NCBI GenBank assembly: GCA_021771715.1
Contig: JAETOO010000001.1
Span: forward strand, 248,001 to 312,000
Source of the DNA: Oscillospiraceae bacterium
GTDB lineage: Bacteria > Bacillota > Clostridia > Lachnospirales > Lachnospiraceae
Direction of reading: 5' to 3'
Length of the DNA: 64,000 nt
Below are positions 23,880-36,217 of the stretch, in pieces. Position numbers and translations under genes: made by a program. Position 1 is the first letter of the stretch. Each line of letters starts with the position of its first letter. The notes under the pieces were generated by a model. That model did no database searches. It saw only the letters and a list, made by a program, of their open reading frames with translations, and was not told where the DNA came from.

Positions 23880-24469
23880 GTCCAGCTCACCTCCCCGGCA
23901 TCCTCCGGCCCTCTGGCCCTGTTCAAATCATATTCCGAGACAAGCTCACAGCTGTCCCTCTCCGAACTGCAGGTCACCGCCACCGTCAGGCGCACAACCT
24001 CCCTCATCTGACTGCCGTCCGCGCCTGCATGCGCCGCACCTTGCATCACACGACTTGTCTCTGATGTAACTGTATCTGCCTGCTCCTCCGGCACAGATTC
24101 CCATGACAGCTCCACCGTCAGGCTGCCGGCCGGGCGCGACATTTGGTCCTCGCCGTCCCGTTCCTCCGCCACGAAACACTTCTTCTCCCCGGCTTTCCAC
24201 ACATTGCCGCCGATCTGTGCCTTCAGATACCTGCTCAGCTCGCTCCCCTCGTCCGCCAGCGCCTCATCGAGACGATCCGAGAAACTCTCCGCCTCGACCC
24301 TGCAGCGGCTGCGGTCCAGCTCCCTGCGGGACGCGCGCACCATCCGGGCGCCCATCGTCAAAAAAAGAAGTGCAAGCACGAAAAAGACAGCAGTAACGCA
24401 GAGCACGACTGCCATTGCAGCGCCGCTGCGGTCCTCCTTCATTTTCTCATACCTGCACTTCATATCCAT
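23855..24469 (-). CDS. Single-span membrane protein of the pilin-like cluster
   Basis: The 204-residue protein has a basic N-terminus with Cys5, then a hydrophobic helix (about 17-40, GAAMAVVLCVTAVFFVLALL) and a polar C-terminal domain. It resembles PilX/GspK-like minor pilins in size and layout but lacks the clear GFTLVE motif. It is first in the three-gene set with the two prepilin-like genes and overlaps the next one. I do not recognise a family with confidence. Confidence 0.6.
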   Translation of the reverse strand: MDMKCRYEKMKEDRSGAAMAVVLCVTAVFFVLALLFLTMGARMVRASRRELDRSRCRVEAESFSDRLDEALADEGSELSRYLKAQIGGNVWKAGEKKCFVAEERDGEDQMSRPAGSLTVELSWESVPEEQADTVTSETSRVMQGAAHAGADGSQMREVVRLTVAVTCSSERDSCELVSEYDLNRARGPEDAGEVSWTWARVSRR

Positions 24470-24541
24470 TCTCCTATATACGTTTCATGGCCGCCGCACA
24501 TCTGTCATTCTCAGACACGCTCCCAAACGCTTCCGCCGAAA

Positions 24542-25690
24542 TCAGTTCCGCCCGCCGTCTGCGATATAACTCGCATCCTCCTTCGGCAGCAGCGCGACCG
24601 TCCCGGTCGACTCGTACTCTGCCCGCAGCGTCTCGTAATCCTGCTGCCGCTGCTGCAGATACGCCTCAATGTTGTCCTGCGTGAGCAGTACGCCAAAGCC
24701 CTCCTTGCTCGCCTTCCCGTACATCGTATTGACAATCAGATCCGCCACCACATTTTTGTAATGGCCCTCGTTGACGAAATTGTACGGGTTCCGGTTCTCC
24801 GGGATAAAGCCGCTGAAATCCCAGAGGTCCGTGATCGTTACCAGCTCGCGCAGATAGTCGTAGTATGCCTGCCCCTCGAACTTGTACATCTCGGCAAGGA
24901 AGGTCGGGCCGATCACCACCTTCAGGGTCACGCCCTTCTCCTCGCACAGCGCCTTGAGCTGCCGCATCGCGGTGAGATTGTCCGCGATTGCCGGAGTGTT
25001 CGGCGCCTTTCCGTCAAACAGATTCTTCAGATTCTTCTCGTAGCGCGGCAGCACGTACTTTTGCACGTAGCCCTCCTCGTCCGCCTCCATCAGGCTGTAC
25101 GGATAGCTGTAGTTCCGCTCTCCGGTCGCCAGGCTGTCCATGCCCTTCTCCTGATTTTCCGAGCCGTCCCGCGCGTACTCGAGCGTCGAGGTGAGATTCC
25201 GGCACAGATAATTCAGATTCTCCAGCAGGACATCCACCGCGCTCCCCTTCACGAACGCAGGCACCTCATAGACCTCATTCGTGGAGGAACGGTCGTACTT
25301 CTGCACCTCGATGCTGCTCAGATGCAGCGTGATCTCCTCGATTCCCGCCGTCCGGATCAGATAGTCTGCATACGTCAGGAAATCGGCGAAACATCCGTAG
25401 GAGACGTAGAAATTGTAATACTTCTTTCCTGTATACTCCGAGAGCAGCTCCGTGCTCAGGACGCCCGACTTGGAACCGCCCAGCACGACCGCCTGATACT
25501 CGTACGCATGCTTTTTAAGATATTTGCTCTTCGCGGCACGCGTATAGCCGTTCGCGTCCACCTCGGCCGCCCCGCGCTCCACCGAAAAATACCCGGTCGG
25601 ATCTACCGTATAATTGACTGCCATAAAGACGGCAATGCCGACCGCCACCACCGCAAAGAAAATAATCAGCCACCGCTTGCCTTGTTTCAT
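24542..25690 (-). CDS. SGNH-like/DltD-like partner of the MBOAT acyltransferase
   Basis: The 382-residue protein starts MKQGKRWLIIFFAVVAVGI with one N-terminal membrane anchor and an extracytoplasmic domain. AVVLGGSKSGVLSTELL (about 67-83) supplies a nucleophile-type Gly-Ser, and PYNFVNEGHYKNVVADLI (about 320-337) supplies the His of an SGNH-type triad. Such proteins finish O-acetyl transfer to a polysaccharide or wall polymer after the MBOAT protein moves the acyl group across the membrane. It follows the MBOAT gene by 41 bp. The start at 25690 has AAAGGA; a much longer in-frame extension is a shadow of the MBOAT gene. Confidence 0.75.
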   Translation of the reverse strand: MKQGKRWLIIFFAVVAVGIAVFMAVNYTVDPTGYFSVERGAAEVDANGYTRAAKSKYLKKHAYEYQAVVLGGSKSGVLSTELLSEYTGKKYYNFYVSYGCFADFLTYADYLIRTAGIEEITLHLSSIEVQKYDRSSTNEVYEVPAFVKGSAVDVLLENLNYLCRNLTSTLEYARDGSENQEKGMDSLATGERNYSYPYSLMEADEEGYVQKYVLPRYEKNLKNLFDGKAPNTPAIADNLTAMRQLKALCEEKGVTLKVVIGPTFLAEMYKFEGQAYYDYLRELVTITDLWDFSGFIPENRNPYNFVNEGHYKNVVADLIVNTMYGKASKEGFGVLLTQDNIEAYLQQRQQDYETLRAEYESTGTVALLPKEDASYIADGGRN

Positions 25691-25731
25691 CCCGTATCCT
25701 TTCTCCAATCGCGCAAAATGCGCGTCGCTCC

Positions 25732-27159
25732 TCAAAACTGAAAATAAAGAAACTGTACGACCTGGTTCATCTGCATGATGCAGGCGGCAAGCAACACCGC
25801 CGCGTACACCGCCGTCCGCCACGTCGGGCGGAACTTCTCCTGCAGCTGCTTCGAGTTCGGCAGCAGCCAGCAGATCGCCAGGCCGACGAGCAGCAGCGCC
25901 GTGCAGCCCGCGTTCGCCTTCACAAAGCCCCAGCACTGGCGCAGCAGGCTGTAGAGGCCGGTCTCCAGCGACCCGAAATTGAACATCCCGCGGTACACAT
26001 TCCAGGCGTCCGTGAAGCTGCTCGACACAAACAGCACGCGCGCGCACACGACGCCGACCGCCGTCAGCGCGTAAGCGAGCGGCGCCGGGAACTTCCAGCC
26101 CTTCCGCTTCATCCAGCTCGCCGTGCAGACGAAAAAGCCGTTCACGACGCCCCACACCACGAACGTCCAGCCGGCCCCGTGCCAGAAGCCCGACACAAAG
26201 AACGTCGCCATCGTCGCGATGTAGTAGTTGCGCCATTTACAGTTCTTCTTGTAGACAGACCGGAAAATATAGTTGCTCAGAAAGCGCGACAGCGTCATAT
26301 GCCATCTGCGCCAGTAATCCTGAAAATTCCGCGCCTTGTACGGCGAGTCGAAATTGTGCGGGATCGCGATGTTGAACATCATGCCAAGCCCGATCGCCAT
26401 GTCCGCGTAGCCGGACAGATCAAAGTAGTACGACACCGTGTACTCCACGGAGTGGAACCACGAGCTGATCATCGGAAGCACATCCGTGACATTCCCGAAA
26501 AATGCCTGCGCATCGGTCGTCAGCGGATCCGCGAGCAGAATCTTTTTCGCACAGCCGATCGAGAACAGAAACAGCCCTGCCGCGACGTGCTCCGCGTTCA
26601 GCTTCAGGTTCTCCTCATCCTCAAACTGCGGCACTACCTCCGCGTGGTGGATGATCGGCCCCACGATCAGCTGCGGGAAAAACGTGATGAACAGCAGATA
26701 GTTGATAATGTCATATTCCTTCGTCTCCTGGCGGTACGAATCCACGAGAAACGCGATCAGCTGGAACGTGAAAAACGAAATGCCGATCGGCAGCACGATA
26801 TGCTTCAGTGCGTAGTCGCTGCCGCTGATCGCATTCCAGTTCTCAATAAAGAAATCCGTGTACTTGTAATACCCCAGCAGCCCGACGTTCGCCAGGATGC
26901 CGATCAGAAGCAGCAGCTTCCGCTGGGTGCGCTGCTCGCCGTCCATCCGGGTCAGGCAAGTGCCGACCACGTAGTTCCCCACCACGCTGCCAAGAAAGAA
27001 CGGAAAGAAATCCGGACTGCCCTGCCCGTAGAAATACAGGGAGGCGAGCACCAGCCAAATTTTTGCAATCGAATAGTACCGGAACCGGTTCAGCAGAAAA
27101 TAGATGCCGAACGTCACCGGAAGAAACAAGAAAATAAAACGGTAGGTTGAAAAAATCAT
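25732..27159 (-). CDS. MBOAT family membrane O-acyltransferase (AlgI/DltB-like)
   Basis: The 475-residue protein has about ten membrane segments and the MBOAT signatures: DYWRRWHMTLSRFLSNYIF (about 290-308) and the active-site region VSGFWHGAGWTFVVWG with the catalytic His (about 331-346). AlgI, DltB and PatA relatives pass acyl groups to an extracytoplasmic acceptor. The adjacent downstream gene encodes an SGNH-like partner, so together they likely O-acetylate a surface glycan or teichoic polymer; the acceptor is unknown. Weak GGGAA precedes the start. Confidence 0.9.
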   Translation of the reverse strand: MIFSTYRFIFLFLPVTFGIYFLLNRFRYYSIAKIWLVLASLYFYGQGSPDFFPFFLGSVVGNYVVGTCLTRMDGEQRTQRKLLLLIGILANVGLLGYYKYTDFFIENWNAISGSDYALKHIVLPIGISFFTFQLIAFLVDSYRQETKEYDIINYLLFITFFPQLIVGPIIHHAEVVPQFEDEENLKLNAEHVAAGLFLFSIGCAKKILLADPLTTDAQAFFGNVTDVLPMISSWFHSVEYTVSYYFDLSGYADMAIGLGMMFNIAIPHNFDSPYKARNFQDYWRRWHMTLSRFLSNYIFRSVYKKNCKWRNYYIATMATFFVSGFWHGAGWTFVVWGVVNGFFVCTASWMKRKGWKFPAPLAYALTAVGVVCARVLFVSSSFTDAWNVYRGMFNFGSLETGLYSLLRQCWGFVKANAGCTALLLVGLAICWLLPNSKQLQEKFRPTWRTAVYAAVLLAACIMQMNQVVQFLYFQF

Positions 27160-27309
27160 TGCGGATTCCCTCTCAGCTAAATTCTCATAGTAATCTGTAT
27201 GGTTTCACCGTTACGGTTCACAGCCATCCTGACCGCGCACAGTAACACGCTTCGCGATGCATGAACAGGGACGTTTCACCGGCTTTGCTGCGGCGTGCAG
27301 CATTTCGCT

Positions 27310-27460
27310 CAAACAGCAGCCCTGAATATCCTTCGTCCTCACTTGCAGAACACGACAAGCTTCGCACAGCCCGGAGAGTCAAACGGCAGTCCTGGATATT
27401 CTTCGTCCTCACAGCGGAATATTGTCGTGCTTCCTGTATGCCTCCGTCCTCACAGCGGAA
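27310..27460 (-). repeat. Tandem copies of the carboxyltransferase gene end
   Basis: The gene end with its stop (TCA at 27450) is followed by copies: TTCGTCCTCACAGCGGAAT recurs from about 27402 (period 41) and a diverged CTTCGTCCTCACTTGCAG copy near 27331 (period about 70). The remainder of the 290-bp spacer 27160-27449 has no gene. Confidence 0.75.
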
Positions 27461-29210
27461 TGTTGCCATGCTTCCTGTGCACCGTCATCCGCTGCTCCTT
27501 GCCTGCGAGCAGTCGGAACGTCCCGCGCAGCCGCTCTGTCGTCTCCCCTGGCAGGATGATCTCGTCGACGTAGCCCTTTTTCGCGGCAATGAAGGGATTC
27601 GAGAACTGGTTCTCGTAAGCCTGCTTGCAGCGCTCATACTCCTGCTGCGGGTCGGCAGCGCCTTCGATGCGGCGGCGGTCGATGATGCGCACAGCGCCCT
27701 CCGCCCCCATCACCGCGATCTCTGCGATCGGCCACGCGTAGACGACATCGGCGCTCATCATCTTGCAGTTCATCGCGATGAACGCGCCCCCGTAGGCCTT
27801 CCGCATAATCAGCGTCACCTTCGGGACGGTCGCCTCAGAGTAGGCGTAGAGCAGCTTCGCGCCGTGCCGGATGATGCCGCTCTGCTCCTGCTTTGGCCCC
27901 GGGAAAAAGGCCGGGACGTCCACGAGCGTCAGCAGCGGAATGCGGAAGCAGTCGCAGAACCGGATGAACCGCGCCATCTTGTCCGCCGCGTCGTAGTCGA
28001 TCGCGCCGCCCATGTACATCGGCTGGTTCGCGACGATCCCAAGCACCCCTCCGTCAAAAATCCCGAATCCGACCACGGCATTCGGGGCAAACTCTCTGTG
28101 TATCTCGTAAAAACTCTCATTCTGCAGAATATTTGTAATCACCGCATGCACGTCGTAGGCATGGCGCGCATTGTCCGGGACAAGCTCCTCGAAGGGGCGC
28201 GCCGCCACCGGACGGCGCTGATTCCGCAGAATATCATGCAGCTCATGGCAGTGACCGTCTTCCTCGCGATTCGGGTTCCCTTTTCCCAGCAGTCCGGCCA
28301 TTTCGCCCCGCTCTCTCCCGGCTCCCTCCGATTGCCCGCGCACCGCGCCATACGGTCCTTCCGCAGCTCCCGTCTGCGCATCTGCCCCGCGGTGCAGTCT
28401 CCCGAGCTCCACATCTGCCTCGCGGTGCAGCCTCCCAAGCTCCGCAGCCGCCTCCCCGGAAGCATTCTGCGGCAGGTACGTCAGCAGCGTCCGGATGCCG
28501 TCCAGGCAGGAACGCTCGTCCTCGCAGACCACGTGCGCGACGCCGCTCTTTTTTCCGTGCACCTCAGTGCTCCCGAGCTCGTCGAGCGTCGTCCGGATCC
28601 CGAGCACCGACTCCACGACGGCGGGCCCGGTCAGACACATCTTGCTCAGATCCTTCACCATAAACACAAAATCGCACAGCGCCGGGGAGTAGCTCGCACC
28701 GCCCGAGCACGGCCCGAGAATCGCCGCGATCTGCGGGATGACTCCCGACGCGCGCACATGGCGCGAGAACATCCCGCCGTAGCCGCTCAGCGAGAGAATC
28801 CCCTCCTCGATCCGCGCGCCGCCGCTGTCATTGAGCAGGATCAGCGGCACCCGCATGTCCAGGGCGAGGTCCTGCAGCTCACAGATCTTCTGCGCGTGGA
28901 CCTCCCCGAGCGTCCCGCCGACCACGGTAAAGTCCTCCGACGCGACGCACACGCTCCTGCCGTGAATCGTCCCCCAGCCCGTCACCACGCCGTCCCCCGG
29001 GAACACCTCCTTCTGCAGCGAGGCGCTGTCCTCCCGCGTCTGAAACAAACTCTCCAGCGGGTGGAACGAGCCCTCATCCAGCAAATATTCCACGCGCTCC
29101 AGCGCGGTCATCTTCCCCTTCGCATGCTGCCTGTCGATCCGCTCCTGCCCGCCGCCCATCCGGTGCAGCTCCCGCAGCCTCTCCGTCTCTTCTATTCGAT
29201 CTGACCACAT
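27450..29210 (-). CDS. Acyl-CoA carboxylase carboxyltransferase subunit
   Basis: The 586-residue protein has both crotonase-like halves of a biotin-dependent carboxyltransferase (PccB/MmdA/AccD5 type): SGGARIEEGI and GPCSGGASYSPALCDFVF (about 137-165) in the N-half, YMGGAIDYDAADKMARFI and the SEATVPKVTLIMRKAYGGAF segment in the C-half, ending near VMGAEGAVRIIDRRR. The enzyme moves CO2 from carboxybiotin to an acyl-CoA, or the reverse in decarboxylase complexes. No biotin carboxylase or biotin carrier gene is adjacent. Residues about 250-310 form a low-complexity Leu/Gly/Arg-rich insertion with internal repeats (LGRLHREADVELGRLHRGAD), absent from typical members. GGAGG precedes the ATG. Confidence 0.88.
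   Translation of the reverse strand: MWSDRIEETERLRELHRMGGGQERIDRQHAKGKMTALERVEYLLDEGSFHPLESLFQTREDSASLQKEVFPGDGVVTGWGTIHGRSVCVASEDFTVVGGTLGEVHAQKICELQDLALDMRVPLILLNDSGGARIEEGILSLSGYGGMFSRHVRASGVIPQIAAILGPCSGGASYSPALCDFVFMVKDLSKMCLTGPAVVESVLGIRTTLDELGSTEVHGKKSGVAHVVCEDERSCLDGIRTLLTYLPQNASGEAAAELGRLHREADVELGRLHRGADAQTGAAEGPYGAVRGQSEGAGRERGEMAGLLGKGNPNREEDGHCHELHDILRNQRRPVAARPFEELVPDNARHAYDVHAVITNILQNESFYEIHREFAPNAVVGFGIFDGGVLGIVANQPMYMGGAIDYDAADKMARFIRFCDCFRIPLLTLVDVPAFFPGPKQEQSGIIRHGAKLLYAYSEATVPKVTLIMRKAYGGAFIAMNCKMMSADVVYAWPIAEIAVMGAEGAVRIIDRRRIEGAADPQQEYERCKQAYENQFSNPFIAAKKGYVDEIILPGETTERLRGTFRLLAGKEQRMTVHRKHGNIPL
28290..28470 (-). repeat. In-frame repeat insertion within the carboxyltransferase
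   Basis: Two copies of a 33-bp unit (GAGCTCCACATCTGCC and GAGCTCCACATCTGCCTCGC-like on the plus strand) plus further Arg/Gly/Glu-rich sequence split the two halves of the carboxyltransferase. The reading frame is kept. Confidence 0.6.
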
Positions 29211-29452
29211 GGCGGTCCTCCAATCCGACTATAACTATTGCCTTACTGTTGCATATTGCCCTCGTTCCCATCGCGTCCCTCCACTGGCGAAAGCCCCAGA
29301 TTGCTCCGCACTGCGTGCTCCCGCAATCTGACACGTATTCGCAATCCGGGCTACCGCCCTCCTTGCTCATACGTGTTAGCGTCTCTAATGGAAAGCCTGC
29401 CTTGCGTGCAAGCACGCAGTCCGGCTCCCCATTGAGACTGGGCTTTCTTTCG
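29211..29452. other. Spacer with two dyads between cardiolipin synthase and carboxyltransferase genes
   Basis: The stretch contains inverted repeats CAGATTGC/GCAATCTG (29297-29304 and 29323-29330) and GCGTGC/GCACGC (29404-29409 and 29412-29417). A reading frame of about 65 codons on the minus strand runs into the carboxyltransferase out of frame; no start signal or family supports it. I see no gene. Confidence 0.35.
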
Positions 29453-31216
29453 TTACATGAGCGGCGCCACGAGCCGCATGAGCTGTCCGGCGAATTTCCG
29501 CGTCCATTTGTCGTGCCGGACGTCGAACGGCGTGATCAGCTGGCACTTTGGCAGCGTCGCCCGGAAGTCGTCCTCGACCGCATGGATCTCCGACAGCCCG
29601 TAGAGAAACACGGCGCACTCGAAGTGCAGGTACAGGCTCCGGAAATCGAGGTTGATCGCGCCGACCACCGCGCGGACGTCATCGCTCACAAACACCTTCG
29701 AATGCACAAAACCGGGTGTGAACTCATAGATGCGCACCCCCGCCTTCATCAGTCTCTTATAATAGGAATGCGCCAGCGCGAACGCATACTTTTTGTCCGG
29801 GATGTGCGGGAGGATCAGCTTGACGTCGATCCCGCGCTTCGCCGCGTACGTCATCGCCTGTATCAGCTCCTGATCCGGCACCAGATACGGCGTCATGATG
29901 TGCACGTACCTCGTCGCACTGTTCAGGATCTCGAGGTAGACCCGCTCCGCCGTCCGGTCCGCCGCAAACGGATTCTCCGCGTACGGCATCACAAAGCCGT
30001 TCTCCGGCAGCGCATACGAAGCGCCGCCCTGCCCCAACGATGCCTCCTGCTCCTTGGAGCGCTGCACCTTCTGCTCTGCCTGCGCTTCCGCCCCGGAAGT
30101 CTGTCTCTCCTGCTCCTCCGCGCCTTGCACCTTCTGCTCCGCCTGCGCTTCCGCCCCGGAAGTCTGTCCCTCCTGCTCCCGCGCACGATCCGGCGCCACA
30201 GGGCGCAGATAGATCGCGATATTCTCCGTCTTCTCGGAGACCGCCCACATCCGCAGGAACATCACGGTAAAGCTCCTGACCGCGTCCCCCTGCAGCATGA
30301 TCGCGGCATCCTTCCAGTAGCCGAAGCGCTCCTTCCGGTGGATATACTCGTCCGCGAGGTTCACACCCCCCGTGAAGGCCGTCCGCCCGTCGATCACGGC
30401 GATCTTCCGGTGGTCGCGGTTGTTATAATGCGTAGAAAAAAGAGGATAAATCGGAGAAAAAACCTTGCAGCGAATCCCCATCCCCTTCAGCTTGTCCGGA
30501 TAGTGGTGCGGCAGGTTGAACAGCTCGTTCGTGCCGTCGTACATGACGCGCACCTCGACCCCCTCATCGACCTTCCGCTTCAGAATATCCAGTATGTGGT
30601 CCCACATACTTCCCTCTGAGATGATAAAATACTCCAGAAAGATAAACCGCTGCGCGCACTCCAGCTGCCGCACCAGCTCCTCGTACTTTGCCTCCCCGTC
30701 GGGGAAATACTTCACCGTCGTGTTTTTGTACGTCGGGTACCCGTTTTTCCGGACATAATTTGCCAGCTGTGCCGTCTGAAAATCGGTCTCGCCCAGCTCG
30801 ATCAGCACCTGCGCATCCTGCCTGAGCGCCTGCTCCGTCTCCTTCTCGATCTCATCGAGGCGGCTGCTCAGCAGCGTCGTGCCAGGCTGCAGTTCAAAGT
30901 ACAGGTACAAGAGGCCCCCGACGACCGGAAACAGCAGCACCAGCGAGGCCCACGCCAGCTGGAAGGACGGGTTCTCCGTCCGGTTCAGGATAATCAGCAG
31001 GATCACAAGCCCGAAAGCCAGGTAGCTTCCGAAGAACACATAGACATATCGCGAGAGCACGCCGAGGCCAAGGAAGATCAGCAGAATCTGCAGCAGAATA
31101 CACGCGATCAGAATCCCGGTCCTGCCGAAGATCACATGCTTGATCCCTCTCTTTCCTTTATTAATCGAAGCGTCCTTGATATTCCGAATATCCACATCCT
31201 GAAAATGTTTTTTCAT
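29453..31216 (-). CDS. cls: Cardiolipin synthase (phospholipase D family)
   Basis: The 587-residue protein has two N-terminal membrane segments (about 30-50 and 60-80) and two PLD catalytic motifs: HRKIAVIDGRTAFTGG (first HxKxxxxD, about 265-280) and GFVHSKVFVSDDVRAVVG (second, about 505-522). It condenses two phosphatidylglycerols into cardiolipin and glycerol. A low-complexity insertion of 20-residue repeats (GAEAQAEQKVQ, about residues 344-390) separates the two halves; most homologues have only a short linker here. AGGAGG is 7 nt before the ATG and a consensus-like promoter is at 31238-31266. Confidence 0.92.
   Translation of the reverse strand: MKKHFQDVDIRNIKDASINKGKRGIKHVIFGRTGILIACILLQILLIFLGLGVLSRYVYVFFGSYLAFGLVILLIILNRTENPSFQLAWASLVLLFPVVGGLLYLYFELQPGTTLLSSRLDEIEKETEQALRQDAQVLIELGETDFQTAQLANYVRKNGYPTYKNTTVKYFPDGEAKYEELVRQLECAQRFIFLEYFIISEGSMWDHILDILKRKVDEGVEVRVMYDGTNELFNLPHHYPDKLKGMGIRCKVFSPIYPLFSTHYNNRDHRKIAVIDGRTAFTGGVNLADEYIHRKERFGYWKDAAIMLQGDAVRSFTVMFLRMWAVSEKTENIAIYLRPVAPDRAREQEGQTSGAEAQAEQKVQGAEEQERQTSGAEAQAEQKVQRSKEQEASLGQGGASYALPENGFVMPYAENPFAADRTAERVYLEILNSATRYVHIMTPYLVPDQELIQAMTYAAKRGIDVKLILPHIPDKKYAFALAHSYYKRLMKAGVRIYEFTPGFVHSKVFVSDDVRAVVGAINLDFRSLYLHFECAVFLYGLSEIHAVEDDFRATLPKCQLITPFDVRHDKWTRKFAGQLMRLVAPLM
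30045..30190 (-). repeat. In-frame 60-bp repeats inside cardiolipin synthase
   Basis: CTTCTGCTCTGCCTGCGCTT and close variants repeat at about 60-bp spacing, encoding tandem Glu/Gln/Ala-rich blocks with GAEAQAEQKVQ. The period keeps the frame. Confidence 0.7.
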
Positions 31217-31237
31217 ATAAAACCTCCTGATCTGCAC

Positions 31238-31266
31238 ATTATAGCAGACCGGAATACGCGAAACAA
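31238..31266 (-). promoter_or_regulatory. Sigma-A-type promoter of cardiolipin synthase
   Basis: Minus strand TTGTTT (31261-31266), 17 bp, TATAAT (31238-31243) with extended TGCTATAAT; the start codon is about 20 bp downstream of the -10. Confidence 0.75.
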
Positions 31267-31345
31267 GGATAAAAACGAAAATTCATCCACACAAACCATC
31301 AAATTTGGGACGTCACGGCCGATTTCCGGAAAGAACTGAACGGCG

Positions 31346-34873
<3,528 letters not shown>

Positions 34874-34932
34874 AATTGCTCCTGTCAAACAGATTCAGAT
34901 TCCAAAACAATTCCAACTTTTTTCATCGTTAA

Positions 34933-34941
34933 AGTATACCA
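34933..34941 (-). promoter_or_regulatory. Extended -10 promoter of mfd
   Basis: Minus strand TGGTATACT, 60 bp before the mfd start; no strong -35 at the right distance (TAGTAA). The 209-bp spacer 34874-35082 holds no gene. Confidence 0.45.
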
Positions 34942-35082
34942 CACTCGCGGAATCCTTACTACCAGTTTTTGTTCTGAGCACATATAGAGACAAGAGGATG
35001 CGTGAACAGCAACCTCACACCGTATAAAAAGAAGCCAGGAGCACTTGCTTAGTCTCCCAGCCACTTTTTTGTAATACACAAA

Positions 35083-35937
35083 TTAAATTTCCAAATTCTG
35101 CCTCGTCAGATGCCCCGCATAATACTCCTGCAGAAAGTCATCATACAGCTTCTCCGCGCTCTGGCGGGCCTTCACGGCATCCTCGATCCTCTTATAGCAG
35201 CCCAGATAATACGTCTTTCCCTTGAATGTGATCTGCGCCCTCCATTTTCCGCTCTTTTTCTCCTGATAAACGCCGTTGTAGCCGCTGGTATTGCTGGCGA
35301 TCACACGGTCCTTCGCGGACTCCAGGATGGTCACGGAGGTCCCGTCCACCAGGCGGAGGTTGTCCACGATCTGCCTTCTCTGCAGGCAGCCGCAGCTTTT
35401 CGTGCGGCCCGACTGCAGCAGCGTCTGGCCGACTACGGTCTCCCGGCCGCAGTCGCACCGACAGCGCCAGCGATGCATCCCGCCCTGCTTGCCCGCATAC
35501 TCCAGCACGGTCAGCATCCCGAACCGTTTACCGACAAAGTCCTTCAGGGGCGGATGTCCCAGACAGCCGCAGCTCTTCTTGTAGCCCTGCGTCAGCTGGG
35601 TGCCGACTGCCAGACATTCCTTCCCGCAGTCACAGCGGCACCGCCAAATAGTGCTGCCGTTGGAACTTCGCTGTGGTTCCGGCTCTATGCAGACCAGACG
35701 TCCAAACCGCATCCCGGTCAGATCCCTCTGCCCGGGCCTGACGACCGTCTCGCAGCCGCAGTCCCTGACGGTCCCGCGCTGCAGGCAGCGGGTGTCCAGC
35801 AAACGCTCGTTTCCGCAGTCGCACCGGCAGCGCCAGACCATGTAGCCGTTCTTGCGCTGCGCGGTGGGCGCGGTCACGGTCAGCTTGCCCACTCGATAAC
35901 CGATCTCGATTTTTTGTTTTTGCTGTTTTTCGGTCAT
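35083..35937 (-). CDS. AP2-domain protein with three Cys-rich modules
   Basis: The 284-residue protein has three tandem modules with the pattern WRCRCDCG...SCGC (residues about 35-62, 98-125 and 157-184), each a four- or five-cysteine unit likely to bind zinc, and a C-terminal AP2/ERF-type DNA-binding domain (about 218-272: SGYNGVYQEKKSGKWRAQIT and KTYYLGCYKRIEDAVKA). This architecture occurs in proteins of phages and mobile elements of Firmicutes, some related to homing endonucleases, though no nuclease domain is visible here. It likely binds DNA; targets are unknown. It is the left border gene of the island inserted between mfd and pth. Confidence 0.8.
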   Translation of the reverse strand: MTEKQQKQKIEIGYRVGKLTVTAPTAQRKNGYMVWRCRCDCGNERLLDTRCLQRGTVRDCGCETVVRPGQRDLTGMRFGRLVCIEPEPQRSSNGSTIWRCRCDCGKECLAVGTQLTQGYKKSCGCLGHPPLKDFVGKRFGMLTVLEYAGKQGGMHRWRCRCDCGRETVVGQTLLQSGRTKSCGCLQRRQIVDNLRLVDGTSVTILESAKDRVIASNTSGYNGVYQEKKSGKWRAQITFKGKTYYLGCYKRIEDAVKARQSAEKLYDDFLQEYYAGHLTRQNLEI

Positions 35938-35964
35938 CCGGTCTGTACCTCGCTATCTGTTGCT

Positions 35965-36170
35965 GTCTGATGCTCTGTTGCTATCTTTCACTGTCAGCTA
36001 TCCGCTGTTTCTATCTGTTATTCCCTGTCACTCTCAGTCATCTTCTGTTACTATCGTCACTCTCAACCATCCTCTGTTACTATCTGTCACCCTCAGCCAT
36101 CCCTGTCACTCTCTGTTACTCTCAGCCATCCCTGTCACTTTCTGTTCTTCTCTGATACCCTCTGCTCTCC
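35965..36170 (-). repeat. Degenerate tandem repeats between sortase stop and AP2 gene
   Basis: A TGTTACTCTCAGCCATCC-like unit recurs roughly every 29-40 bp from 35965 to 36170 in the 280-bp gap 35938-36217. It follows the sortase gene, like the arrays behind other genes in this window. No gene is present. Confidence 0.7.
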
Positions 36171-36217
36171 TGTTGGCCTCTGCTTCAGCATTGATTTCTA
36201 CTACTCTCTCTACCTGC

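Noticed and set aside
25691-26236. 182-codon N-terminal extension of the SGNH-like protein
   Set aside because: It lies antiparallel in frame within the MBOAT gene on the same strand in another frame; the MKQGKRW start has the ribosome binding site and signal anchor.
29200-29415. Minus-strand frame of about 65 codons entering the carboxyltransferase gene out of frame
   Set aside because: It overlaps the ribosome binding site and start of the carboxyltransferase in another frame and has no start signal of its own.
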